Positions 1 to 6,352 of a DNA stretch of 13,179 nucleotides are shown piece by piece. Numbering within the stretch: the stretch's first letter is position 1; the number at the start of each line of letters is the position of its first letter. Both the position numbers and the translations under genes were made by a program. The notes beneath the pieces are model-generated. The model was given only the letters and a program-made list of their open reading frames with translations. It was not told the DNA's origin and made no database searches. Source of the stretch: an uncultured Dialister sp. (GTDB lineage Bacteria > Bacillota > Negativicutes > Veillonellales > Dialisteraceae); the NCBI GenBank assembly GCA_900543165.1, contig UQQQ01000054.1, forward strand, positions 1 through 13,179. Reading direction: 5' to 3'.

Positions 1-1
1 G

Positions 2-100
2 GAGATAGTAATTATCGACAGTCAAATGAATTACCGAGGAAAACTTGACACTTACAAAACATTTTTCCCCACTGGCAAAAAGAAATCATTCATGGTATGA
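2..100 (+). CDS. possible 3' end of an upstream gene (partial)
   Basis: The frame is open from the window edge to a TGA at 98-100 and would give a lysine-rich tail ending KKKSFMV. No motif is recognisable. A candidate promoter for the next gene overlaps its end, which argues slightly against it being real. Without sequence to the left this is only a possible C-terminal fragment. Confidence 0.22.
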   Translation, partial: EIVIIDSQMNYRGKLDTYKTFFPTGKKKSFMV

Positions 101-101
101 T
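73..101 (+). promoter_or_regulatory. candidate sigma-70 promoter, extended -10
   Basis: TGGTATGAT at 93-101 has the TGn-TATAAT layout of an extended -10. A weak -35 (TGGCAA, 73-78) lies 17 bp upstream. It sits about 65 bp before the ATP-grasp gene and is the best promoter candidate for it. TTGACA at 45-50 has no matching -10 at the right distance. Confidence 0.4.
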
Positions 102-165
102 TAAATTTATAGTAGTAGGAATAGTTTCTATTTCTGCCTGAAATGAAAGCGAAGGAGGGGAGTGC

Positions 166-888
166 ATGAAGGCTTATATCCGTATTAGACATACCGGAGA
201 ATTATATGACCGCAGCTGCTATGCTGCCTATGCAGGCGCTAGTGAGCTGGATATCCCTGTGAAGCCCTATAAAGTGGTGTATTCCCTGACCGATAATGAT
301 CCGAAGGATCCTGTGGTGGGGACATTTTCTGATGTGAAGGTGGCACTCGAAAGATTCGGCGTGAAGCTGGTGCCGCTGGATTATCCGGATGAGCTGATGC
401 CTTTCGTCGGGCGAAAGATCTGGAAATCGACGCTTTTCACCATCACCAGCCATGCGGAAGACTGGCATGTCTTTGTCAAACCGGTGGAGGATGTGAAGCG
501 ATTCCATGGCACGGTGCTTGATAAGTCGGAAGACCTCATCAAGCTGGGCGGGGGACTCGAAGATATCGATGTCTGGTGCAGCAGCCGTGTGAATTTCATC
601 TCCGAATGGCGTCTCTGGGTACTTCAGGGGGAAATTGTAGGCCTGTGCCCCTATAAAGGGCGCTGGGATATTTTTCCTGATCCCAGAGTTCTTAAAGCAG
701 CCGTTGCTGCCTATCATTCCGCTCCGGCCGGCTATGCGCTGGACTTTGGTATCACGGATGAAGGCAAGACGCTTCTGGTCGAGGTATCTGATGGCTATGC
801 GCTTGCTTCTTTTGGCTTGAAATCAAGGCTCTATATGCAGATCCTTCTGGCACGCTGGCAGGAATTAACTAAAGATGTGAAAGTGTGA
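166..888 (+). CDS. ATP-grasp domain protein, R2K clade
   Basis: This is a 240-residue stand-alone ATP-grasp protein of the R2K type (DUF4343-like). ATP-grasp enzymes join a carboxylate to an amine or similar nucleophile through an acyl-phosphate; the substrate here is unknown. Residues fitting the fold are Lys105 in HVFVKP (nucleotide binding), the SEWRLW block at 146-151 (conserved Arg), YALDFGI at 190-196 and LLVEVSDG at 203-210, whose Asp and Glu would bind metal. There is no signal peptide or membrane segment, so it is probably cytosolic. The start is fixed by GGAGGGG at 154-160, five bases before ATG. No partner gene adjoins it; dnaG follows after a 284-bp gap. The family call rests on motif pattern and length, not on an alignment. 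Confidence 0.72.
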   Translation: MKAYIRIRHTGELYDRSCYAAYAGASELDIPVKPYKVVYSLTDNDPKDPVVGTFSDVKVALERFGVKLVPLDYPDELMPFVGRKIWKSTLFTITSHAEDWHVFVKPVEDVKRFHGTVLDKSEDLIKLGGGLEDIDVWCSSRVNFISEWRLWVLQGEIVGLCPYKGRWDIFPDPRVLKAAVAAYHSAPAGYALDFGITDEGKTLLVEVSDGYALASFGLKSRLYMQILLARWQELTKDVKV

Positions 889-1172
889 GCCGGCGCAGCC
901 GCTCATCATTTATCCCTATGGCACCGATGCTTGTAGTACCTTTGTGTTTTCTGCAGTAGTCGGTGCTTTTATTACATGCAAAGGATTGGTTCGGCTTTAT
1001 GGTCAGCCTGTGGGCGCGCTGCCCTTTGAGCGTATTTGAAAGCAGGTATGAGTAGACTTGAGTGACTGGTGACTAGAATGCTGCTTTCGGGCATCACCAC
1101 AAATTCGCGGCGGATCCGCCACCTTATGCGGCTGTCGACCAATTCAACGATGATTTATAGAAAGGAGGAGTC
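889..1172. other. gene-poor gap with repeat copies and palindrome
   Basis: This 284-bp stretch has no convincing gene. It contains two inverted heptamers (1061-1076) and a 12-bp perfect palindrome, GGCGGATCCGCC, at 1109-1120. An open frame at 896-1039 lacks a start codon and ribosome binding site. No good promoter for dnaG was found. The palindrome and its flank look like an intergenic repeat element, which a genome self-search would show. Confidence 0.45.
1061..1076. repeat. inverted copy of the rpoD-upstream heptamer repeat
   Basis: AGTGACTGGTGACTAG is the exact reverse complement of 3058-3073 (16 of 16 bp). It comprises two inverted heptamers, TGACTGG and TGACTAG. The two copies bracket dnaG in opposite orientation, 112 bp before its start and 98 bp after its stop. 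Confidence 0.75.
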
Positions 1173-2960
1173 ATGGTCAGACTGAGCAATGATTTTCTGC
1201 AGCGGCTGAAGGATAGTGTCAATATCAATGACATCATCGGCTCGTATGTCGATCTGAAGAAAAAAGGAAGATACTATTTCGCCTCCTGCCCTTTTCATGG
1301 ACCGGAGAAAACTCCTTCTTTTTCAGTGTCTCCAGAAAAAGGATTTTATTACTGCTTTGGCTGTCACGAGAGCGGGGATGTCTTCCACTTCCTGCAGAAG
1401 ATGGAAGGGATCACTTTCATGGAGGCTGTCGAGAGGGTAGCTGACTATGCCCATATCGATATGCCGACGGAAGAGATCTCTCCGGAAGAACGGCAGAAGG
1501 CGGCCATGATGAAGAAGATGCTGGAGGTGACGGAGCTTGCAGGCTCCTATTTCCATAACTGCCTTACACGGACGCAGATGGGACAGGCGGGAATGGCGTA
1601 CTTCGAGAAGCGTCACCTTTTGATGGAAACCATAGAAAAATTCAAGCTGGGCTTTGCGCCGGCGGATTGGCATCGTCTATACCATGATTTCACGACGAAA
1701 AAGCAGATCGATCCGAAGATACTGACAGCCTGCGGTCTTTGCGGGTACAAGAATGGAAACTATTTTGATATGTTCCGTAATCGCTGCATGTTTCCCATTC
1801 TGGATCTCAAAGGACGCGTGGTGGCATTCGGCGGTCGTGTCATGGATGACAGCAAGCCGAAGTATCTGAATTCGCCGGAAAGCCCGATTTTCAATAAACG
1901 CCGTCTTCTTTTTGCGATCTATCAGGCATTGCCGGAAATCCGCAAAAAGCGGCAGGCGATCATGGTCGAGGGCTATATGGATGCGATTTCCCTGCATGCT
2001 CATGGCGTCACGAATGTAGTAGCCTCCCTCGGGACAGCCTTCACGGTAGAGCAGGCAAGGCTTCTCAAAAAGTATGCCGATGAGATCGTTTTCTCTTATG
2101 ATATGGATGCTGCCGGCCAGAATGCGACGCGGCGGGCGCTGGAAATCGCTGGCGCGGTGGGTCTGAAGCTGCGCGTAGCACTCGTGGGTGAGGGCAAGGA
2201 TCCGGATGAATTTGTCAACCTTCATGGCGGAGAGGCCTATTTAGAAGCGGTAGCGCAAGCGCAACCAGCGCTGGACTATCTCTTTAGCGCGCTGCAGCGG
2301 CAGTATGATGCGTCGACGCTTGACGGGCAGCATCACATTCTTGATGAGATGTTCGCTGTACTTCTCGCGCAGCAGGATACATTCCAGTTCAATTCATTTA
2401 TCCGCAAGATGGCGATGACGCTCCACATGGATGAGGGGATGATCCGAAGTGAAGCACTCTCTTTTGCGAAGAAAAATCATTCGACCCTATATATTTCCCA
2501 GAAAACACCGTTGGAAGCACCGACGACAGACAAAGGGCCGCAGGCCAAGAAGCAGAAGCTTCTGGAAGAAGGGCTTCTCAAGTACTGCCTTCGTTACCAT
2601 ACACTTCCGGAGGGTTGGGAGTCACTCAAGAATTATCCATTCACCTCGCCTTTCCGTCAGAGACTTTTTGATGCGATGAAATCGATGGAGGGAGAAATCA
2701 CGGAACAGGCGGTGGAGGGGAAGCTCCTTCGCGAGGATATACCGCTTCTGGCGGAACTTACGATGGAAGGGGATCCGCCTGGCTCCGTCCCTCAGGAGGA
2801 GTATATATGGCCTTTGATGAAGATGTATCTTCAGAAGGAGTATCGTCTTCATACAGAAAAAGTCCAGACGCTCATATCTTCAGATCCTGAAGAAGCCAGA
2901 AAAGAGCAGATGATCTGCATCCGCCTCAGTAAAGAAATCATGGCACTGGGAAGGACATGA
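1173..2960 (+). CDS. dnaG: DNA primase DnaG
   Basis: DNA primase makes the short RNA primers for leading- and lagging-strand replication and works with the replicative helicase DnaB. The 595-residue length is normal. An N-terminal CHC2 zinc finger uses Cys39, His42, Cys61 and Cys64 (CPFH, then CFGC). The RNA-polymerase core includes RNRCMFPI at 202-209. The Toprim domain has EGYMD at 266-270 and the metal-binding pair Asp310/Asp312 in SYDMD, with KDPDE at 342-346. The C-terminal part (about 435-595) is divergent, as is usual for the DnaB-binding domain. The start is supported by AAAGGAGGA a few bases before ATG. It precedes rpoD, as in the classical macromolecular-synthesis operon, but a 224-bp repeat-rich gap separates them. 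Confidence 0.97.
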   Translation: MVRLSNDFLQRLKDSVNINDIIGSYVDLKKKGRYYFASCPFHGPEKTPSFSVSPEKGFYYCFGCHESGDVFHFLQKMEGITFMEAVERVADYAHIDMPTEEISPEERQKAAMMKKMLEVTELAGSYFHNCLTRTQMGQAGMAYFEKRHLLMETIEKFKLGFAPADWHRLYHDFTTKKQIDPKILTACGLCGYKNGNYFDMFRNRCMFPILDLKGRVVAFGGRVMDDSKPKYLNSPESPIFNKRRLLFAIYQALPEIRKKRQAIMVEGYMDAISLHAHGVTNVVASLGTAFTVEQARLLKKYADEIVFSYDMDAAGQNATRRALEIAGAVGLKLRVALVGEGKDPDEFVNLHGGEAYLEAVAQAQPALDYLFSALQRQYDASTLDGQHHILDEMFAVLLAQQDTFQFNSFIRKMAMTLHMDEGMIRSEALSFAKKNHSTLYISQKTPLEAPTTDKGPQAKKQKLLEEGLLKYCLRYHTLPEGWESLKNYPFTSPFRQRLFDAMKSMEGEITEQAVEGKLLREDIPLLAELTMEGDPPGSVPQEEYIWPLMKMYLQKEYRLHTEKVQTLISSDPEEARKEQMICIRLSKEIMALGRT

Positions 2961-2996
2961 GTGGTGACCGATTACTGCGGTCAGATATCAGACATC

Positions 2997-3032
2997 AGAA
3001 GTCGGACGATAGAAGTCGGACGATAGAAGTCA
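2997..3032. repeat. 14-bp tandem repeat
   Basis: AGAAGTCGGACGAT occurs twice exactly (2997-3010, 3011-3024), followed by a partial third copy, AGAAGTCA (3025-3032). The preceding TCAGATATCAGACATCAGAAG looks like degenerate TCAGA-type copies. This is a simple intergenic repeat array with no coding potential. Confidence 0.85.
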
Positions 3033-3043
3033 GATACCTGAAT

Positions 3044-3092
3044 CTAATCCCTAGTCCCTAGTCACCAGTCACTAGTCACTAGTCACTAGTCT
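3044..3092. repeat. 7-bp tandem repeat, seven units (CTAGTCA-type)
   Basis: Seven consecutive heptamers run without interruption: CTAATCC, CTAGTCC, CTAGTCA, CCAGTCA, CTAGTCA, CTAGTCA, CTAGTCT. The 3058-3073 portion is exactly repeated in inverse orientation upstream of dnaG. A 7-bp unit can expand or contract by slippage, so copy number may vary between strains. The array ends about 90 bp before rpoD. Confidence 0.9.
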
Positions 3093-3120
3093 TTACGCAT
3101 ATTGTTTGTTTTTGTATATC
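3092..3120 (+). promoter_or_regulatory. weak candidate promoter for rpoD
   Basis: TTTACG (3092-3097) and TATATC (3115-3120) are separated by 17 bp. Each matches the sigma-70 consensus at four of six positions. The -35 overlaps the end of the heptamer array, so array length would not alter promoter spacing but could alter upstream DNA. Confidence 0.3.
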
Positions 3121-3184
3121 ACATTTCCGCCGCATAGATGTACACGATCGCCGGAATGGATTACCAGTATCGGGGGATATAAAA

Positions 3185-4342
3185 ATGGCTGAACGAATGA
3201 CTCAACTTGAAAAATGGATTCAGGAGCTGAAGAAAAAATCCCATGACGGGCTGGTGGCGAATAAGGACATCATGGAGCTTATTTCCACGCACAATCTGGG
3301 AGAGGAAGATTTGTCTGCACTTTATGAAGCGCTTCACATCCACCAGCTGGAAGTCGACTTTAATGAAGAAGTGGATGATTCCTTCGCCTTCATGGATGAA
3401 GAGGAGTCGGCTGAACTTGTCAAAGAAGCGGAAGAAGCTGAGGCAGAAGCTGAAGAAGACACGCCTGTGCCCGATCTGGACAATGCTATCTCCATCGATG
3501 ATCCCGTGAAAATGTATCTGAAGGAAATCGGTGCGCTGCCCCTTTTGACCAGTGAAGAAGAGATCGTGCTTGCCAAGATGGTCGAAGCGGGGATGCGCAA
3601 GGAGGCGACTTCCGAAGAAAAGGAAGCAGCGCTGGACGCCAAGAAAGAGTTGGCTGATCGGAATCTCCGCCTCGTGGTCTCCATCGCAAAAAAATATCTG
3701 GGCCGCGGGCTGCAGTTTCTGGATCTCATTCAGGAAGGGAATCTGGGCCTTTTGAAAGCGGTCGATAAATTCGACTATACCAAGGGCTATAAATTCTCGA
3801 CCTATGCGACATGGTGGATCCGGCAGGCGATCACACGCGCCATTGCGGACCAGGCGCGTACCATCCGCGTGCCTGTACACATGGTAGAGACGATCAATAA
3901 GCTGAATCGTATTTCTCGCCAGCTGCTGCAGGAAAATGGGCGCGAGGCGACCAATGAAGAACTTGCCAAAGCCATGGGCGTATCGCTCGCCAAAGTACGC
4001 GAGGTCAAAAAGATCGCGCAGGATCCGATTTCCTTGGAAACACCGATCGGAGAAAAAGAAGATTCTCATCTGGGCGATTTCATCGAAGACCATGAAGCCA
4101 TCGCACCGGATGATGCTGCCGGCAGCATTCTTCTCCGCGAGCAGATCGAAGAGCTCCTGGCAGGCCTGACGGAAAGGGAACGACAGGTGCTCGAGCTGCG
4201 CTTCGGCCTGAAAGACGGCAAGACAAGGACGCTCGAAGAAGTGGGAAAATACTTCGATGTGACCCGCGAACGCATCCGTCAGATCGAAGGGAAAGCGCTT
4301 TCGAAGCTGAAGAAGACGGCAAGAAATCTGATCAACCAGTGA
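3185..4342 (+). CDS. rpoD: RNA polymerase primary sigma factor RpoD (sigma-70/SigA)
   Basis: The housekeeping sigma factor directs RNA polymerase to -10/-35 promoters. This 385-residue protein has an N-terminal region ending in an acidic, Glu/Ala-rich linker (about 61-95). Region 1.2 begins DDPVKMYLKEIG at 105-116. Regions 2.1-2.4 (about 157-232) include the RNLRLV, LIQEGNLGL and FSTYATWWIRQAI blocks for core binding and -10 melting. Region 3 is about 235-312. Region 4 (about 325-380) has a helix-turn-helix, TLEEVGKYFDVTRERIRQIE, for -35 contact. It lacks the large non-conserved insert of proteobacterial RpoD, as in Firmicutes SigA. GGGGGAT at 3172-3178 precedes the ATG. It follows dnaG and converges with the aldolase gene. 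Confidence 0.97.
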   Translation: MAERMTQLEKWIQELKKKSHDGLVANKDIMELISTHNLGEEDLSALYEALHIHQLEVDFNEEVDDSFAFMDEEESAELVKEAEEAEAEAEEDTPVPDLDNAISIDDPVKMYLKEIGALPLLTSEEEIVLAKMVEAGMRKEATSEEKEAALDAKKELADRNLRLVVSIAKKYLGRGLQFLDLIQEGNLGLLKAVDKFDYTKGYKFSTYATWWIRQAITRAIADQARTIRVPVHMVETINKLNRISRQLLQENGREATNEELAKAMGVSLAKVREVKKIAQDPISLETPIGEKEDSHLGDFIEDHEAIAPDDAAGSILLREQIEELLAGLTERERQVLELRFGLKDGKTRTLEEVGKYFDVTRERIRQIEGKALSKLKKTARNLINQ

Positions 4343-4348
4343 ATCAGA

Positions 4349-4417
4349 AGCAATCAAAAAGCAGCTCTTGAAGGCTGCTTTTTGATTGCTCTGCTTTTTG
4401 ATTGCTCTGCTTTTTTT
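4349..4417 (+). terminator. rpoD terminator with duplicated right arm
   Basis: AGCAATCAAAAAGCAG (4349-4364) pairs perfectly over 16 bp with CTGCTTTTTGATTGCT (4375-4390) across a 10-base loop. The same 16-base right arm is repeated directly at 4391-4406. A third, partial copy runs into seven Ts (4407-4417). The left arm can therefore pair with either copy; pairing with the second puts the hairpin next to the T tract. Confidence 0.9.
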
Positions 4418-4426
4418 AGGGAAATA

Positions 4427-4457
4427 CTGATTCAATCGAACTCTGCGATTGAATCAG
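4427..4457 (-). terminator. hairpin between convergent rpoD and fba
   Basis: CTGATTCAATCG (4427-4438) and CGATTGAATCAG (4446-4457) form a perfect 12-bp stem with a 7-base loop, 12 bases past the aldolase stop. The tail on the - strand is only TATTT, so as an intrinsic terminator it is moderate. It may act with the neighbouring rpoD terminator to insulate the convergent pair. Confidence 0.65.
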
Positions 4458-4469
4458 CGTTTCATTAGA

Positions 4470-5402
4470 TCAGATGGTATGCGCGGAGCCGACGACAGCT
4501 TCGATCTTGTGCATGACCATCTGCTTCACAGCTTCTCTGGCCGGCTTCAGATAGCTTCTCGGGTCGAAATTCGACGGATCCTTGTAGAGCGCTTCACGGA
4601 TAGCACTTGTCATGGCAAGACGGATATCGGTGTCGATATTGATCTTGCAGACAGCCATCGTGGCAGCCTTGCGGAGCATGTCTTCCGGGACGCCTTTCGC
4701 GCCGAGGACTTTGCCGCCATAGGCATTGCACTTTTCTACAAATTCCGGAATGACAGTGGAAGCGCCATGGAGAACGATTGGGTAGTCCGGCAGGAGTTTA
4801 CCGACCTTTTCCAGACGTTCATAGTCCAGATAGGGGTCGCCTTTGAATTTGTAAGCGCCGTGGCTGGTGCCGATCGCAATAGCGAGAGAGTCGCAGCCGG
4901 TAAGCTCTACGAATTCAGCTGCTTCTTCCGGATCTGTAAAGATCGCATCCTTTGCATCGACGCTGACCAGATCTTCTACACCGGCCAGACGTCCGAGCTC
5001 GGCTTCTACCACGACGCCTTTGTCATGGGCATATTCGACGATCTGCTTTGTGACTTTGACATTTTCCTCGAAGGAGTGCTTCGAGCCATCATACATGACG
5101 GAAGTGAAACCACCGTCAATGCAGGCCTTGCAGATTTCATAAGAAGAGCCATGGTCCAGATGGAGTGCGGTTGGGATTTCTGGATAATCCTGAAGAGCAG
5201 TCTTGACCAGGCCGACGATATATTCCTGACCGGCATAATTGCGGGCGCCTTCCGAAGCCTGGAGAATGACAGGAGACTCTTCTTCCTTGGCAGCTCCCAT
5301 GATCCCCTGGATGATTTCCATGTTATTCACATTGAATGCACCAATGGCATAATGCCCCTGATATGCCTTTTTAAACATTTCAGTAGTTCCTACGAGCGGC
5401 AT
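4470..5402 (-). CDS. fba: class II fructose-1,6-bisphosphate aldolase
   Basis: This zinc-dependent aldolase interconverts fructose-1,6-bisphosphate with dihydroxyacetone phosphate and glyceraldehyde-3-phosphate in glycolysis and gluconeogenesis. The 310-residue protein begins MPLVGTTEMFKKA. It has HLDHG at 81-85 (catalytic Asp83, zinc ligand His84), VEAELG at 132-137, GTSHG at 178-182 (His181) and LHGAS at 211-215 (His212, zinc). NIDTD at 255-259 binds the substrate phosphate and a monovalent cation. LHGAS replaces the more usual LHGGS; this variant occurs in the family. The start is fixed by GGAAGG (5410-5415) seven bases before ATG. It is monocistronic on the - strand with its own promoter. 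Related tagatose-bisphosphate aldolases share the fold, but no galactitol or tagatose genes are nearby. Confidence 0.93.
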   Translation of the reverse strand: MPLVGTTEMFKKAYQGHYAIGAFNVNNMEIIQGIMGAAKEEESPVILQASEGARNYAGQEYIVGLVKTALQDYPEIPTALHLDHGSSYEICKACIDGGFTSVMYDGSKHSFEENVKVTKQIVEYAHDKGVVVEAELGRLAGVEDLVSVDAKDAIFTDPEEAAEFVELTGCDSLAIAIGTSHGAYKFKGDPYLDYERLEKVGKLLPDYPIVLHGASTVIPEFVEKCNAYGGKVLGAKGVPEDMLRKAATMAVCKINIDTDIRLAMTSAIREALYKDPSNFDPRSYLKPAREAVKQMVMHKIEAVVGSAHTI

Positions 5403-5430
5403 AATGATACCTTCCTTTCAATGCAACATT

Positions 5431-5458
5431 GATATAGTGTATACAATATATAAGTCAA
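5431..5458 (-). promoter_or_regulatory. candidate fba promoter
   Basis: On the - strand TTGACT (complement of 5453-5458) and TATATC (complement of 5431-5436) are separated by 16 bp and lie about 30 bp upstream of the fba start. The AT-rich spacer contains the palindrome GTATAC. Confidence 0.5.
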
Positions 5459-5591
5459 TCTGTGAATAAAAGCTATATGATTGCCTTTCTTTATTATACT
5501 GAATGGTACTTTATATTTCCACTATATTTTAAGAATTATTTTCAAAAAAAGAAATGGCCGCTATTTCTTACAGGCAGAGAGACTGGTTTCA

Positions 5592-5600
5592 TGGTACAAT
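5592..5600 (+). promoter_or_regulatory. candidate extended -10 promoter
   Basis: TGGTACAAT fits the extended -10 pattern TGn-TATAAT with one mismatch. There is no good -35. It is about 48 bp before the start of the 78-residue ORF and would give a short leader. Confidence 0.35.
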
Positions 5601-5647
5601 AAAAGAAAACAAGGGAATCAGCGTTTCCCAGGGAAGGAGAATACAGA

Positions 5648-5884
5648 ATGGATCAGAAAGAAGACGATCTGAATGAAGAACAGGAGCTTTCCCCTGAAGA
5701 GCTGGCGGAATTCATGGCATCCTACAAGAAAGAACTGGCCCGCATTTATAAAATGTCCAGCGCGAAGAAGGCTTTCATGGTGAGACAGAAGCTTCCAAAC
5801 TTGAAAATGGCACTGGAAGAATGTGACCGTGACATGCGAAAGGATATTGATGAGTTGAAGCATAAGTATGGGATCCACTATTGA
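5648..5884 (+). CDS. hypothetical protein, 78 residues, charged and helical
   Basis: I do not recognise this family. The protein is rich in Glu, Lys and Asp, with no Cys-pair motif, signal peptide or membrane segment. The acidic N-terminus (about 1-24) is followed by a probable long amphipathic helix with basic and hydrophobic residues (YKKELARIYKM, KKAFMVRQKLPNL), ending DELKHKYGIHY. It is preceded by a strong GGAAGGAGA at 5632-5640 with good spacing, and codon use resembles the flanking core genes, which supports a real gene. It stands alone between the divergent fba and the tRNA-Lys gene. It is probably a small cytosolic protein; nothing here shows its role. Confidence 0.7.
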   Translation: MDQKEDDLNEEQELSPEELAEFMASYKKELARIYKMSSAKKAFMVRQKLPNLKMALEECDRDMRKDIDELKHKYGIHY

Positions 5885-5923
5885 AAGGAAACGTCTCTTT
5901 TTCAAAAAACTTCATTTTACCCC

Positions 5924-5952
5924 TTGCAAAAAATGAAGCTACATGATATACT
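5924..5952 (+). promoter_or_regulatory. upstream promoter of the tRNA-Lys gene (P1)
   Basis: TTGCAA (5924-5929), a 17-bp spacer and TATACT (5947-5952) form a strong sigma-70 match, with an added extended -10 TG at 5944-5945. It lies 88 bp upstream of the second promoter. Part of it falls within a 9-bp hairpin (5910-5918 with 5930-5938). Confidence 0.65.
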
Positions 5953-6016
5953 CTTAACATCGCTTGAGACAAGACCTCTTGAAACTAAGTCAAATGAAAA
6001 GACTTGAAAAAAGAAC

Positions 6017-6045
6017 TTGACAAAAGCAAGAAAAACGAGTATAAT
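6017..6045 (+). promoter_or_regulatory. consensus sigma-70 promoter of tRNA-Lys (P2)
   Basis: TTGACA (6017-6022), exactly 17 bp and TATAAT (6040-6045) form a perfect consensus promoter. Transcription should start about 6052, just before the mature tRNA 5' end at 6061, as is usual for a stable RNA. Confidence 0.93.
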
Positions 6046-6060
6046 AAATCTCGTTGAAAC

Positions 6061-6136
6061 GGATCATTAGCTCAGTTGGTAGAGCACCTGACTCTTAATC
6101 AGGGTGTCCGGGGTTCGAACCCCTGATGATCCACCA
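6061..6136 (+). tRNA. tRNA-Lys (anticodon CTT)
   Basis: The acceptor stem GGATCAT (6061-6067) pairs with ATGATCC (6126-6132). It is followed by discriminator A and an encoded CCA at 6134-6136. The anticodon arm is CCTGA-ctCTTaa-TCAGG, so the anticodon CTT reads AAG. The T arm is the standard GGGGTTCGAACCCC. The tRNA is 76 nt with no intron and is flanked by a perfect promoter and a terminator. Phage debris starts shortly downstream, fitting use of its 3' end as an integration site, but no second copy of the tRNA 3' end is seen in the window. Confidence 0.97.
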
Positions 6137-6143
6137 GACATTC

Positions 6144-6181
6144 AGCCCGAAGTCATGAATGACTTCGGGCTTTTCTTTTTT
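6144..6181 (+). terminator. tRNA-Lys terminator
   Basis: AGCCCGAAGTCA and TGACTTCGGGCT form a perfect 12-bp stem with a TGAA loop (6144-6171), followed by a T-rich tail, TTTCTTTTTT. Confidence 0.95.
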
Positions 6182-6235
6182 CTACCTAACTCGCATAAAA
6201 ATCATCACTTCTACCAAAATTTCTACCAAATCAAG

Positions 6236-6276
6236 AAAATGCCATTCCGCAGCGCATGACGGGATGGCATTTTTTT
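6236..6276 (+). terminator. intrinsic terminator at the phage-remnant border
   Basis: AAAATGCCATTCCG (6236-6249) pairs with CGGGATGGCATTTT (6260-6273) with one mismatch and a 10-base loop, then a run of Ts to 6276. No gene precedes it apart from the tRNA, which already has a terminator, so it probably remains from a deleted gene of the integrated element. Confidence 0.75.
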
Positions 6277-6352
6277 GATGCAGTGTGACGGGCTTCATCA
6301 TCTTCTTCCTTAGAAAAACGTATTTGCCTGTCATCCAGGTTTGACAGTATAA

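Noticed and set aside
896..1039. 47-codon open frame after the ATP-grasp gene, ending PVGALPFERI
   Set aside because: It looks somewhat protein-like but has no start codon or ribosome binding site in frame. It could be a decayed fragment, but the evidence is too thin to list.
2997..3092. CRISPR-like array
   Set aside because: The units are 7 and 14 bp, directly adjacent and without spacers. They are simple tandem repeats.
3161..4435. 424-codon open frame on the - strand across rpoD
   Set aside because: It is exactly antisense to rpoD, whose sigma regions are unmistakable. Its protein shows no family motif and it has no supporting ribosome binding site.
4449..5432. 327-codon open frame on the + strand across fba
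   Set aside because: It is antisense to the aldolase, which has all catalytic and zinc residues. The + strand protein looks like a reverse-complement shadow.
6186..6230. Tail of a tyrosine integrase on the - strand next to the tRNA (FGRNFGRS...)
   Set aside because: The frame is open for only 14 codons before an upstream TGA, and the similarity is to a low-complexity tail, so it cannot be supported.
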